64,000 bases of DNA from CAG-791 sp002449595 (GTDB lineage: Bacteria > Bacillota > Clostridia > Lachnospirales > Lachnospiraceae): the NCBI GenBank assembly GCA_946539855.1, contig CAMNHV010000009.1, positions 1-64,000 on the forward strand, given 5' to 3'. The notes beneath the pieces are model-generated. The model ran no database searches, was not told the DNA's origin, and saw only the letters and a program-made list of their open reading frames with translations. Position 1 is the stretch's first letter, and each line of letters opens with the position of its first letter. Made by a program: the position numbers and the translations under genes. Positions 34,749-42,969 of the stretch are shown piece by piece.

Positions 34749-36901
34749 AGTGCAGCATAATGCATGAGTCCGGCCGGAGAATGCGGATCCGGACGGCGCG
34801 AAGACACATGTCGATGCGGGAGGCCGACGTCCTGGAGTACTATCTCCGGGACCTCAGCTACGTCACGGACGTGACGGTGTACGACAGGGCGGGCGACGCC
34901 GTGATCCTGTACGCCCGGAGCGAGGCGACGAGAGCGGACCTCATCCGGCGTCTCGCAGAGTTCGCCTTTGACGACGAGGCGGCGGAAGCGCTCGTCCCCG
35001 AGAAGACGGGACGCGCCCTGAGCCACATGTACGAGGACCGGCTGGCCTTGAAGATCATGGGCCAGGCGTTCCGGCGCTTTTTCTTTCCCTCCGGCCTGCG
35101 CGCGGCGTGGACGGCGGGCAAGAGCCTCCGCTTCATCTGGATGGGCCTGAAGTGCCTTCGCAGATGCAGGCTGGAAGTGCCGGTCCTGGACGCGACCGCG
35201 ATCACGGCCTCGATGCTGCGCCGGGACTTCGGGACCGCCTCCTCCGTCATGTTCCTTCTGGAGACGGGCGGGATCCTGGAGGAGTGGACGCACCGCAAGT
35301 CCGTCGACGACCTGGCGCGGTCCATGGCACTGCAGGTCGACCGCGTCTGGATGAAGAGCGGTGACGAAGAGATCCTCACCGATGTGAAAAACGTTATGCC
35401 CGGCGATCACATCATCGTCCGGACGTCAAATATCATTCCGCTCGACGGGAAGGTCCTCTCCGGCGAAGCCATGGTGAACCAGGCTTCCATGACCGGGGAG
35501 TCCGTGCCGGTCGAGAAGCGCCCCGGCGGCTACGTCTATGCCGGGACTGTCGTGGATGAGGGCGAGTGCATCGTCGAGGTCACGAAGGCTGCCGGCTCGG
35601 GCAAGTACGACCAGATCGTCCGCATGATCGAAGACTCGGAGAAACTGAAGTCGGAGACGGAGACAGCAGCTTTTCACCTGGCGGATAAGCTCGTGCCCTA
35701 CAGCCTGCTCGGAACGGCGGTCACATGGCTGCTCACGCGGAACGTCAACAAGGCGCTCTCCTTCCTGATGGTGGACTTCTCCTGCGCACTCAAGCTCTCC
35801 ATGCCGCTGTCGGTCCTCTCCGCGATCCGGGAAGCCGGTAAGCTCCATATGTCCGTCAAGGGCGGAAAATTCCTGGAAGCTGTCGCGGCGGCGGATACGA
35901 TCGTCTTCGACAAGACGGGGACGCTCACGCACGCCACGCCGAAGGTCGTGCGGATCGAGACGTTCAGCGGCGAGGATGAGACCGAGTGCCTGCGGATCGC
36001 GGCCTGTCTCGAAGAGCATTTTCCGCACTCGATCGCGAACGCGGTCGTGCGGGAGGCAGAGGAGAGGGGCATCTCTCACGCCGAGATGCACTCCAAGGTC
36101 GACTACGTCGTGGCGCACGGCATCGCGAGCGAGATCGACGGCTCGAAAGCCGTGATCGGCAGCTACCATTTTGTTTTCGAGGACGAGGGCTGCACCATTC
36201 CGCCTGGAGAAGAAGAGCGGCTGAATGCGCTCCCGAGCGAGTATTCGCATCTGTATCTTGCAGTCGGCGGCGTGATGAAGGCGGTGCTGTGCATTTTCGA
36301 CCCGCTGCGGGAGGAAGCCGCGGACGTCGTGGACAGGCTGCACAGGGCAGGGCTCTCCAGGATCTGCATGATGACCGGGGACAACGAGAGGACGGCGGCA
36401 GCAGTTGCGGCAAAGCTGCATCTGGACGAGTACCGCGCCGGCGTGCTCCCGGAGGACAAGGCGGCATTTATCCGCGCGGAGCATGCGGCCGGAAGGAAGG
36501 TCATCATGGTGGGCGACGGCGTGAACGACACCCCGGCGCTCTCGGAAGCGGACGTCGGCATCGCGGTCTCGGACGGGGCGGCGATCGCCAGGGAGATCGC
36601 GGACATCACGATCTCTGCGGAAGACCTTTACTGCCTGGTGACGCTGCGCGAGATCAGCAGCGCGCTGATGCAGCGGATCAGGAGCAATTACAGATTCATC
36701 ATCGCGTTCAACGCGGCATTGATCGCGCTCGGCGCGTTCGGCATTCTACCGCCGGCATCGTCGGCGCTCCTGCACAACGGCTCCACGATCCTGACGGGCC
36801 TGCGCAGCATGACGGACCTTCTGCCGGACAAAGCGGCGGTGAACACAGGACGCCTGATTCCACAGAAGACGGAGTCGGAGCTCGAAGCGGTTCCCGCGTG
36901 A
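34745..36901 (+). CDS. Divergent heavy-metal P-type ATPase (P1B-like, CAL in place of CPC)
   Basis: A 718-residue ion-pumping ATPase. Visible motifs are the actuator TGES (SMTGESVPVEKRPGG), the phosphorylation site DKTGT at Asp389, the HP-type motif EEHFPHSIANAVV, TGDN and GDGVNDTPALSEADVGIAV. The intramembrane metal motif, CPC or CPx in classical P1B pumps, reads SCALKLSMP with Cys347. No CxxC metal-binding domain is present; the N-terminal ~90 residues look like a degenerate ferredoxin-like domain. M. tuberculosis CtpC, a Mn/Zn-linked pump, is a possible relative. The GTG at 34745 overlaps the preceding stop. The metal cannot be assigned from sequence. Confidence 0.9.
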   Translation: MKCSIMHESGRRMRIRTARRHMSMREADVLEYYLRDLSYVTDVTVYDRAGDAVILYARSEATRADLIRRLAEFAFDDEAAEALVPEKTGRALSHMYEDRLALKIMGQAFRRFFFPSGLRAAWTAGKSLRFIWMGLKCLRRCRLEVPVLDATAITASMLRRDFGTASSVMFLLETGGILEEWTHRKSVDDLARSMALQVDRVWMKSGDEEILTDVKNVMPGDHIIVRTSNIIPLDGKVLSGEAMVNQASMTGESVPVEKRPGGYVYAGTVVDEGECIVEVTKAAGSGKYDQIVRMIEDSEKLKSETETAAFHLADKLVPYSLLGTAVTWLLTRNVNKALSFLMVDFSCALKLSMPLSVLSAIREAGKLHMSVKGGKFLEAVAAADTIVFDKTGTLTHATPKVVRIETFSGEDETECLRIAACLEEHFPHSIANAVVREAEERGISHAEMHSKVDYVVAHGIASEIDGSKAVIGSYHFVFEDEGCTIPPGEEERLNALPSEYSHLYLAVGGVMKAVLCIFDPLREEAADVVDRLHRAGLSRICMMTGDNERTAAAVAAKLHLDEYRAGVLPEDKAAFIRAEHAAGRKVIMVGDGVNDTPALSEADVGIAVSDGAAIAREIADITISAEDLYCLVTLREISSALMQRIRSNYRFIIAFNAALIALGAFGILPPASSALLHNGSTILTGLRSMTDLLPDKAAVNTGRLIPQKTESELEAVPA

Positions 36902-36955
36902 CTATCGTTGAGTGTGATGTGATTCGGCCCGGTGCGGCCGGAAAGGAGAGAGCAT

Positions 36956-37036
36956 ATGAAATGGCACAAATTCTTCGCCTGGGCGGCGGTCGTCTGCATG
37001 GTGATGACGTTCATTACCGGATACCGCAGGAAATAA
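36956..37036 (+). CDS. 26-residue membrane micro-protein downstream of the P-type ATPase
   Basis: A short open frame too small for ordinary gene calling. The peptide starts MKWHKFFAWAAVVCM, continues through VMTFITGYRR and ends with Lys: a basic-aromatic head, one hydrophobic helix, then GYRRK. It has a near-perfect ribosome binding site, GAAAGGAGAG, 6 bases before ATG, and sits 54 bases after the ATPase. I recall similar HK-W-A...TGYK(H)K mini-proteins in Lachnospiraceae, but cannot confirm this here. The strong binding site, one-helix composition and placement argue that it is real and belongs to the ATPase module. Confidence 0.65.
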   Translation: MKWHKFFAWAAVVCMVMTFITGYRRK

Positions 37037-37155
37037 CAGGCGAAAGGCGGATGCCGCCAGATCATGCCGCTCTTTTGCGAATGCCGCCCGCGGAGTAAAA
37101 TGGTTTCCATGAGGCGGAGCCGGGGACAGGTCCCGCGACAGCAAAGGGGCAGAGC

Positions 37156-38973
37156 ATGAAAGAGACGAAGGCAGCAGGGACGATCCCTCTCCCGGAATAC
37201 CCGAGACCGCAGATGGTGCGGGGAGACGGCGGGAGCTGGAAGAACCTGAACGGCATCTGGGAATATGCGATCAGTAAGAGCGAGGATCTTCCGTCAGCGT
37301 ATGACGGGCAGATCCTCGTGCCTTTTTCGCCGGAGACGAAGGCGTCCGGCGTGGAGCGCACTCTCCGGGCGGGGGAGTACCTGCATTATCATTTGAGGGT
37401 TGAATTGGACGCGGCGCAGCGGATCCTGCGCGGAGAACGGCTGCTTCTGCACTTCGGCGCCGTCGACCAGGCGTGCCGCGTCTGCGTCGACGGAATGGAA
37501 GCCGGCTATCATGAGGGCGGGTATTTAAGCTTTTCGCTGGATATTACGGCGTTCCTGAAGGATCCTGCCAAAGGGTTCGACCTGAACGTCGTCTGCATCG
37601 ACGACACGGACCGGACGTACCACGCGCGCGGAAAGCAGCGCACGAAATGGAGCGGCATGTACTACCCGCCGCAGAGCGGGATCTGGCAGACCGTCTGGCT
37701 GGAGTGGGTGCCGGACGCGTATATCGCGAGCATCGCAATCACGCCGGACTACGACGCAGCAGCGGTCCGCGTGCGCGTGATTCCGGGCAATAATCACGGG
37801 GAAAAACAGTACCCGCTCCGGATCTCAGTTATTACCTCCGGAGAAACACTCTCACAGGCGGAAGGTATGACCGGCGAGGAAATCGTACTCCCCGTGAAGG
37901 ACTTCCGGGCGTGGTCGCCGGAGGACCCGTATCTCTATGATCTGGTCGTAGAACTGACCGGCCCGAAGCCGGAAAGAATGCAGCCGGGAGGAATGACGCC
38001 GGACCGCGTCAGGGCGTATTTCGGGATGCGGAAGTTTTCGGTGGGGAAGGACCGGGCTGGGATCCCGCGGCTCTTCCTCAATGACCGGCCGTACTTCCAC
38101 CACGGCGTATTGGACCAGGGCTACTGGCCGGACACGCTCCTCACGCCGCCGTCGGATCAGGCGATGATCGACGATATTGCACTGATGAAGCGCTTCGGCT
38201 TCAACATGCTCCGAAAGCACGTAAAGATCGAGCCCGCGCGCTGGTACTACCACTGCGACCGGCTCGGGATGCTTGTCTGGCAGGACATGGTGAACGGCGG
38301 GCAGGGCTATCACGCATGGTTCGTGACTTATCTCTCGACGGTGTTCCAGTTCCTGCGCGGGCGCTTCGGGGAGAAGGTCGGAGAACTGTTTTCCCGCAGA
38401 AGCAGGCAGGGAAGGGAAGAGTACAGGCGCGAGCTTTTCGCGATGATTAAGCAGCTCGGAAACGCGCCGTGCATCGCACTGTGGGTCCCGTTCAACGAAG
38501 GCTGGGGGCAGTTCCAGTCGAGGCAGATCGCGGAGGAAGTGAAGCGGCAGGATCCCTCGCGCACGGTCGATGCGGCGAGCGGCTGGTTTGACGGCGGCGG
38601 AGGCGACCTGTTCAGCATCCACCACTACTTCTTCTGGCTGAAGCTCCGCCCGCACAGGAGAGTCACCGCGATCACCGAGTACGGCGGCTACGCCTGCCTG
38701 ATGGAAGGGCACGTGAGAGCGGACAAGGCCTACGGATACCGGACCTACCGGAGCCGGGAGGAACTGACGGATGCGCTCGTGAAGCTCCTGAAGACGGAGA
38801 TCGAGGACAACCTGGACAAGGGACTGTCCGCGGCCGTCCTCACACAGGTCTCTGATATTGAGAACGAGATCAACGGCCTTGTCACCTACGACAGGGAAGT
38901 CATAAAAGCAGGCGCGGAAGAGATCCGCGCCGCCAATGAAAAGATTCTTGATAAGTTCCGCGAGATGACCTAA
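37156..38973 (+). CDS. Glycoside hydrolase family 2 protein
   Basis: A 605-residue intracellular GH2 enzyme without a signal peptide. N-terminal sugar-binding jelly roll (SWKNLNGIWEYAIS, FGAVDQACRVCVDGMEAGYHEGGYLSFSLDIT), immunoglobulin-like middle domain (about 200-300, with FGMRKFSV), then a TIM barrel. The acid/base Glu is in WVPFNEGWGQF and the nucleophile Glu in AITEYGGYACL. GH2 members act on beta-galactosides, beta-glucuronides or mannosides; the substrate is not clear. The closing ~60 residues are helical. Its stop codon directly abuts the stop of the convergent ADP-ribosylglycohydrolase-family gene, with no bases between them. A TAAAAT at 37096-37101 may be a -10 box. Confidence 0.9.
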   Translation: MKETKAAGTIPLPEYPRPQMVRGDGGSWKNLNGIWEYAISKSEDLPSAYDGQILVPFSPETKASGVERTLRAGEYLHYHLRVELDAAQRILRGERLLLHFGAVDQACRVCVDGMEAGYHEGGYLSFSLDITAFLKDPAKGFDLNVVCIDDTDRTYHARGKQRTKWSGMYYPPQSGIWQTVWLEWVPDAYIASIAITPDYDAAAVRVRVIPGNNHGEKQYPLRISVITSGETLSQAEGMTGEEIVLPVKDFRAWSPEDPYLYDLVVELTGPKPERMQPGGMTPDRVRAYFGMRKFSVGKDRAGIPRLFLNDRPYFHHGVLDQGYWPDTLLTPPSDQAMIDDIALMKRFGFNMLRKHVKIEPARWYYHCDRLGMLVWQDMVNGGQGYHAWFVTYLSTVFQFLRGRFGEKVGELFSRRSRQGREEYRRELFAMIKQLGNAPCIALWVPFNEGWGQFQSRQIAEEVKRQDPSRTVDAASGWFDGGGGDLFSIHHYFFWLKLRPHRRVTAITEYGGYACLMEGHVRADKAYGYRTYRSREELTDALVKLLKTEIEDNLDKGLSAAVLTQVSDIENEINGLVTYDREVIKAGAEEIRAANEKILDKFREMT

Positions 38974-40539
38974 TTACGCTTTCGCGAAGAGAGTCACCTT
39001 CACGACATCGTAGGAATGCCGCCCATTCAGCGACACGTCAGCAAGCAGCTCCAGCTTGTTCCCGCCAAAGAATTCGGTGTTCAGCTCGAACGTGGCGTCC
39101 GCCGTGTACCCGTGCAGGTTGTTCAGCGGGAGCATCACGGAGGAGGCGCCGTTCACGGTCACGCCTTCCGGCAGGTAGAGCGTCACGGTGACCCACTGCT
39201 GCTCCTTCATAATGTGGTTGTTCATGACCCGGATGCTGATCGTGCGGGGCTCGCCCTTCTTGAAGAAGACGGAGCCGTGGTAGTCTGTAAAGGACGTGAA
39301 CACACAGTGGTCATGCCGGACGACGTAGGAGGAGAGCTCGCAGAGATCGCGCACCGGGATCCGGTGTCCCCAGTCCTGGCAGTCGCCGTTGATCAGGTGG
39401 ATGTAGTCGTCCTCGTTGGGACAGAAAAGCGCATTCTCATCGCACTTGATCTCCATGCCGCCCTCGGCGAACACGTCGCAGAGCTCCTGGCCGAGGAAGC
39501 CCGGGATCTCGCGCAGGACGCGCTCTGCAAGTTCCTTCGCGGTCTTCGGGATCCAGATGCTGTTCTGGCCGGTTGTATTGATGCACATCGTGGTGATGCG
39601 GTCGTCGAGCGGGGCGGCCCACTTCTCCGGGATGCCGGAGGCGCCGGAGATGATGCCGAGTAGCGCGCCGAGCGTTCCGCAGGTGCAGTCCGTGTCCTCG
39701 CCGCAGGCGTTCGCCATGATGAGGCTCTGTCCGTAGTCGCCGGCGCCGTAGAGGAGGCCGGCGATCGTGAAGCCGACGTTCTCCGGCGTGTCCATGCCGG
39801 GCTCGCCGAGCTCAAATCCCTCGTTGTTTTCCTTCGGGATGTCGCTGATCCGGATGTGCTGGACGCCGAACGTGCCGGGCGCGGTATTGTGGATCCTGCG
39901 CCGCGCGTCCGCGATCGGGACGCCTTCCGCGTGGCAGCGCATCGCCTCGCGGACGCAGGCGGTCACACGGCTTTTCTCAGGGATATAAGAGAGGCCGATC
40001 TCGATGAGCTTCATCGGGTCGCTCTCCACGAAAGCGGCGCTCTGCATCGCGGCAAAGAAGATCTCACCGTAGAGGCCTTCCTCCGCGTGGTCGATCACGC
40101 CGTCCTCGTAGGCGTAGCGGGCCGCGATCTCCGGATGGCCGGGCGCGAGGCACGCCCAGAGCTCGGAGCGGATCCAGCAGCCGTTGCTGTTCTTATAAGT
40201 ATTGTCGACGTCGCCGCAAAGGGGCGGCTCGATGCCGGCGCGCAAATTCGTCTTGCCGGTGCCGTATTCGACCCAGTTCGGGATGATATAGGAGAGCCAG
40301 TACTCGCCGAGGATCGACGCGTTCACGTTTTTCCCGTAGCGCTCGACCGCGGAGAGCCAGGCGATCTGCAGGTCGAGGTCATCGTTGGCCGGCGGTCCCT
40401 GTGACAGATCCTGCATATAGAATTCTGCGTTCTGCAGCGCGCGCTTCGATTCAAACGGCGCGCCGAAAGTGCCGCCGATATTCTTTCCCGCCCAGCAGCC
40501 GGCGAGTTTGTCCCTGAGTTCGTCGATCTTGAGTATCAT
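38974..40539 (-). CDS. ADP-ribosylglycohydrolase-family protein with C-terminal beta domain
   Basis: A 521-residue protein of the ADP-ribosylglycohydrolase (PF03747) fold. The N-terminus has DKLAGCWAGKNIGGTFGAPFE; metal-ligand positions are seen in ANDDLDLQIAWL (D53, D54, D56) and ACGEDTDCTCGTLGALLGIISG. The family is all-helical with two Mg ions; some members remove ADP-ribose from proteins, many have unknown substrates. The last ~110 residues (SFTDYHGSVFFKKGEPRTISIRV...) look like an added beta-sandwich, unusual for the family. The ATG at 40539 follows AAGGAGG; longer upstream starts lack a site. It is convergent with a GH2 enzyme, so a sugar or nucleoside substrate is plausible but unproven. 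Confidence 0.88.
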   Translation of the reverse strand: MILKIDELRDKLAGCWAGKNIGGTFGAPFESKRALQNAEFYMQDLSQGPPANDDLDLQIAWLSAVERYGKNVNASILGEYWLSYIIPNWVEYGTGKTNLRAGIEPPLCGDVDNTYKNSNGCWIRSELWACLAPGHPEIAARYAYEDGVIDHAEEGLYGEIFFAAMQSAAFVESDPMKLIEIGLSYIPEKSRVTACVREAMRCHAEGVPIADARRRIHNTAPGTFGVQHIRISDIPKENNEGFELGEPGMDTPENVGFTIAGLLYGAGDYGQSLIMANACGEDTDCTCGTLGALLGIISGASGIPEKWAAPLDDRITTMCINTTGQNSIWIPKTAKELAERVLREIPGFLGQELCDVFAEGGMEIKCDENALFCPNEDDYIHLINGDCQDWGHRIPVRDLCELSSYVVRHDHCVFTSFTDYHGSVFFKKGEPRTISIRVMNNHIMKEQQWVTVTLYLPEGVTVNGASSVMLPLNNLHGYTADATFELNTEFFGGNKLELLADVSLNGRHSYDVVKVTLFAKA

Positions 40540-40580
40540 GGAAGGTCCTCCTTCTTGATTTGTGGGATGCATCTTTTCTA

Positions 40581-40611
40581 AGTATATCGTATTTGTGCGG
40601 GTTGCGTGCAA
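40581..40611 (-). promoter_or_regulatory. Possible promoter of the ADP-ribosylglycohydrolase-family gene
   Basis: On the - strand, TTGCAC (40611-40606) and TATACT (40586-40581) are 19 bases apart, slightly wide. The start would lie about 35 bases before the ATG. Confidence 0.45.
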
Positions 40612-40793
40612 ATTGCGTCGGCGCAGTTTCGCCGGTTTTAGGGATCTGATCGGTTCCGGCGTAGTTGTGATTAATATCTGCAGGTTTCCGGTTGAAAGTG
40701 CGGGGTGATGGGCAGATAATAGGAATATCGGGTCCGAGGACCCGCGGCGCGCGGCCTGAATTGAAGCCGGCGTCATTTCCGGAGGTTATTATT

Positions 40794-41537
40794 GTGAAAA
40801 GAAAGATCGCAGCCATCCTGGTTTTTGCCACGTTGATGACAGGCTGTGCAGGACAGAAGGCAGTGCCCGGCGCGGGCAGCGCGGCAGCTTCCCCGGCGGA
40901 CGCCGCGGCGCAGGAGAGCGCCGTGATGGCGGAGGGGATCGAGGACACGCTCGAGATCATCGGCGGGATCACGGTCAAACAGAAAGGGGACTCCGTCAGC
41001 CTCACAGTGCCGGGGGACTATATCGAGACCATTTCGCAGCAGAGCCTGGACACCCTGCGGGAGCAGGAGGGCGTCGAGGACGTCGAAGTGAATGAGGACG
41101 GCAGCGCGACGCTCGTCATGACAGCGGAGAGATATGAGCAGTTTCTCGGGCTCATCAAGCAGAACATCGACGCCGAGCTGAAGAGAATCGAAGATGACGA
41201 CAAGACATATCCCATGGTCAAGGGGATCGAAGCGAACGAGACTTACACCGCGTTCATCGTCTCCACCGACTCGAAGGAGATCACGACGGCGGAGAGCTAT
41301 CTCGCGATGGGCTTCTATATGTACGGCGGAATGTACAACGTCTATCTGGGAGCGCCGATCGAGAACGTCCACGTCGATTTCGTGAATGCGAAGACGGGCG
41401 AGATCATCGGCTCCATGGATTCGTCGCAGGCGGGCAGCACAGAGACGACGAAGCAAGGTGCAGAATCTGAGAAGCAGAGCACAGAATCCGCTGAACAGGA
41501 CACAGAGTCCGCAGAAAAGAAAACGACTGGGGAGTAA
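40794..41537 (+). CDS. Predicted lipoprotein of unknown function
   Basis: A 247-residue secreted lipoprotein. The signal peptide is KRKIAAILVFATLMTGC with the lipobox LMTGC. The mature part opens with an Ala/Ser/Pro linker, then a region (VKQKGDSVSLTVPGDYIETISQQSLDTLREQ...DGSATLVMTAERYEQFL) that suggests a small alpha/beta domain, and ends in a Glu/Ser/Thr repeat tail (ESEKQSTESAEQDTESAEKK). The GTG at 40794 has GGAGG 8 bases upstream; the much longer upstream frame lacks a signal-peptide-compatible start. No enzyme motif is recognised. The Sel1-like gene follows after 11 bases. Confidence 0.82.
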   Translation: MKRKIAAILVFATLMTGCAGQKAVPGAGSAAASPADAAAQESAVMAEGIEDTLEIIGGITVKQKGDSVSLTVPGDYIETISQQSLDTLREQEGVEDVEVNEDGSATLVMTAERYEQFLGLIKQNIDAELKRIEDDDKTYPMVKGIEANETYTAFIVSTDSKEITTAESYLAMGFYMYGGMYNVYLGAPIENVHVDFVNAKTGEIIGSMDSSQAGSTETTKQGAESEKQSTESAEQDTESAEKKTTGE

Positions 41538-41548
41538 GAATAATAGAT

Positions 41549-41758
41549 ATGGCAACAGACAGACAGGTCCAGCTGATCGACGCGGCGGCGCTCGGGAGCA
41601 TCGATGCGGCGGCGCAGCTGGCGGAAGGATATTTTAAGGGAGAGTTCGGCACGAAGCCGAATTACGAAAAGGCGCTGAAGTGGGCGAAGTACGCCGCAAA
41701 GCGCGGCAATGAGGAAGCGGCGCATCTGGTCGAAGTGATCACTGCAATGGAAGCTTGA
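41549..41758 (+). CDS. Small Sel1-repeat-like protein
   Basis: A 69-residue protein with roughly one and a half Sel1/TPR-like helical hairpins: AALGSIDAAAQLAEGYFKGEFGTKPNYEKALKWAKYAAKRGNEEAAHLV matches the A-x2-G-x4-A-x2-L-x2-Y-x-G...D/N-x2-K-A-x2-W/Y...A-A-x-x-G-x-x-x-A consensus. Such modules bind proteins or peptides. The start has a distant GGGGAG (about 14 bases), so expression may depend on the lipoprotein gene. Function unknown. Confidence 0.72.
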   Translation: MATDRQVQLIDAAALGSIDAAAQLAEGYFKGEFGTKPNYEKALKWAKYAAKRGNEEAAHLVEVITAMEA

Positions 41759-41785
41759 CAAAGCAGCCGGTCGGAGTTACTTTAT

Positions 41786-41794
41786 TGCTATGAT
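41786..41794 (+). promoter_or_regulatory. Extended -10 promoter of the trp operon
   Basis: TGCTATGAT (hexamer 41789-41794) has one mismatch and the TG extension. The start near 41801 gives a leader of about 127 bases to trpD, containing the terminator below. Confidence 0.55.
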
Positions 41795-41827
41795 GCGTTA
41801 AAGCGTAAAGGCAACATGGTGAATGAC

Positions 41828-41863
41828 AGCCCCTGGCAGAGCATCGCTCTGTCGGGGGCTTTT
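41828..41863 (+). terminator. Strong leader terminator before trpD (possible attenuator)
   Basis: A 15-bp stem (41828-41842 with 41846-41860, including two G-U pairs) closed by an ATC loop and followed by TTT. It lies about 30 bases after the expected transcription start and 65 before trpD. No T-box or repeated (G/T)AG TRAP sites are seen. A short reading frame starting near 41815 has one Trp codon within the stem. Confidence 0.75.
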
Positions 41864-41927
41864 GCACGTAGCAATGAGCCATCAGCAAACGACACCACAC
41901 AGGAACCGGCAGCAGAAGGAGGATCGT

Positions 41928-42950
41928 ATGATCAAAGAAGCAATCGTCAAGATCGTGAACAAGAGTGACCTGACTTTTGAAGAGGCGCAGACCGTCATGA
42001 ATGAGATCATGAGCGGGGAGACGACGCCGACGCAGAACGCGGCGTTTCTCGCGGCGCTCTCCACGAAGAGCACAAGGGCGGAGACGATCGACGAGATCGC
42101 GGGCTGCGCGCACGCCATGAGATCGCTCGCGACGAAGGTCCCGCACGAGGGAATGGAAGTCATGGAGATCGTCGGCACCGGCGGCGATGGCGCCTGCACG
42201 TTCAACATCTCCACGACCAGCGCAATGGTGGTCGCAGCGGGCGGCGTCAAAGTCGCGAAGCACGGCAACCGCGCAGCGTCTTCCATGTGCGGCACGGCGG
42301 ACTGCCTCGAGGCACTCGGCGCGGAGATCCAGGCCGACCCCGACAAGTGCAGGAAGCTTCTTGATGAGGTCGGATTCTGCTTTATCTTTGCACAGAAATA
42401 TCACACGGCAATGAAATACGTCGGCCCGATCCGGCGCGAGCTCGGCTTTCGGACCGTCTTCAATATCCTCGGCCCGCTGACGAACCCGGCGAGCCCCGAG
42501 TACTTCCTGCTCGGCGTGTATGACGAGTACCTGGTCGAGCCGGTCGCCAAGGTCCTCGCGACCCTCGGCGTGAAGCACGCGCTCGTGGTTTACGGACAGG
42601 ACAAGATGGACGAAGTCTCGGCGAGCGCGCCGACCACGGTCTGCGAGCTGCGCGACGGCTTCTACCGGACGACAGTGATCAAGCCGGAGGACTTCGGCTT
42701 CACCTCCTGCAGCAAGGATGAACTGCGCGGCGGCACTCCCGAGGAGAACGCGAAGATGACGCGCGACATCCTGCGCGGAGAGGACAAAGGCCCGCGCCGC
42801 ACGGCGGTGCTCCTGAATTCGGGGGCGGCGTTCTATGCGGCAGGAAAGACCGGCTCCATCGAGGAAGGTATCGCGCTCGCCGCGGAAATGATCGATTCCG
42901 GCAAGGCTCTCAGCGTGCTGGATGCCTACATCGCCGCGTCGCGCGCCTAA
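41928..42950 (+). CDS. trpD: Anthranilate phosphoribosyltransferase
   Basis: TrpD joins anthranilate to PRPP in the second step of tryptophan synthesis. The 340 residues contain the PRPP-binding GTGGDGACTFNISTTSA, the anthranilate-site KHGNRAASSMCGTADCLEALG, and ILGPLTNPASPEYFLLGVY. AGAAGGAGG precedes the ATG. It is the first gene of trpDCFBA; trpE and trpG, normally upstream, are absent. Confidence 0.97.
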   Translation: MIKEAIVKIVNKSDLTFEEAQTVMNEIMSGETTPTQNAAFLAALSTKSTRAETIDEIAGCAHAMRSLATKVPHEGMEVMEIVGTGGDGACTFNISTTSAMVVAAGGVKVAKHGNRAASSMCGTADCLEALGAEIQADPDKCRKLLDEVGFCFIFAQKYHTAMKYVGPIRRELGFRTVFNILGPLTNPASPEYFLLGVYDEYLVEPVAKVLATLGVKHALVVYGQDKMDEVSASAPTTVCELRDGFYRTTVIKPEDFGFTSCSKDELRGGTPEENAKMTRDILRGEDKGPRRTAVLLNSGAAFYAAGKTGSIEEGIALAAEMIDSGKALSVLDAYIAASRA

Positions 42951-42969
42951 ACAGCGGAGGCGGCAGCGG

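Noticed and set aside
41755..41760. TTGACA just before the trp leader
   Set aside because: It overlaps the stop codon of the Sel1-like gene and has no -10 at 16-18 bases. The extended -10 at 41786-41794 is 25 or more bases away.
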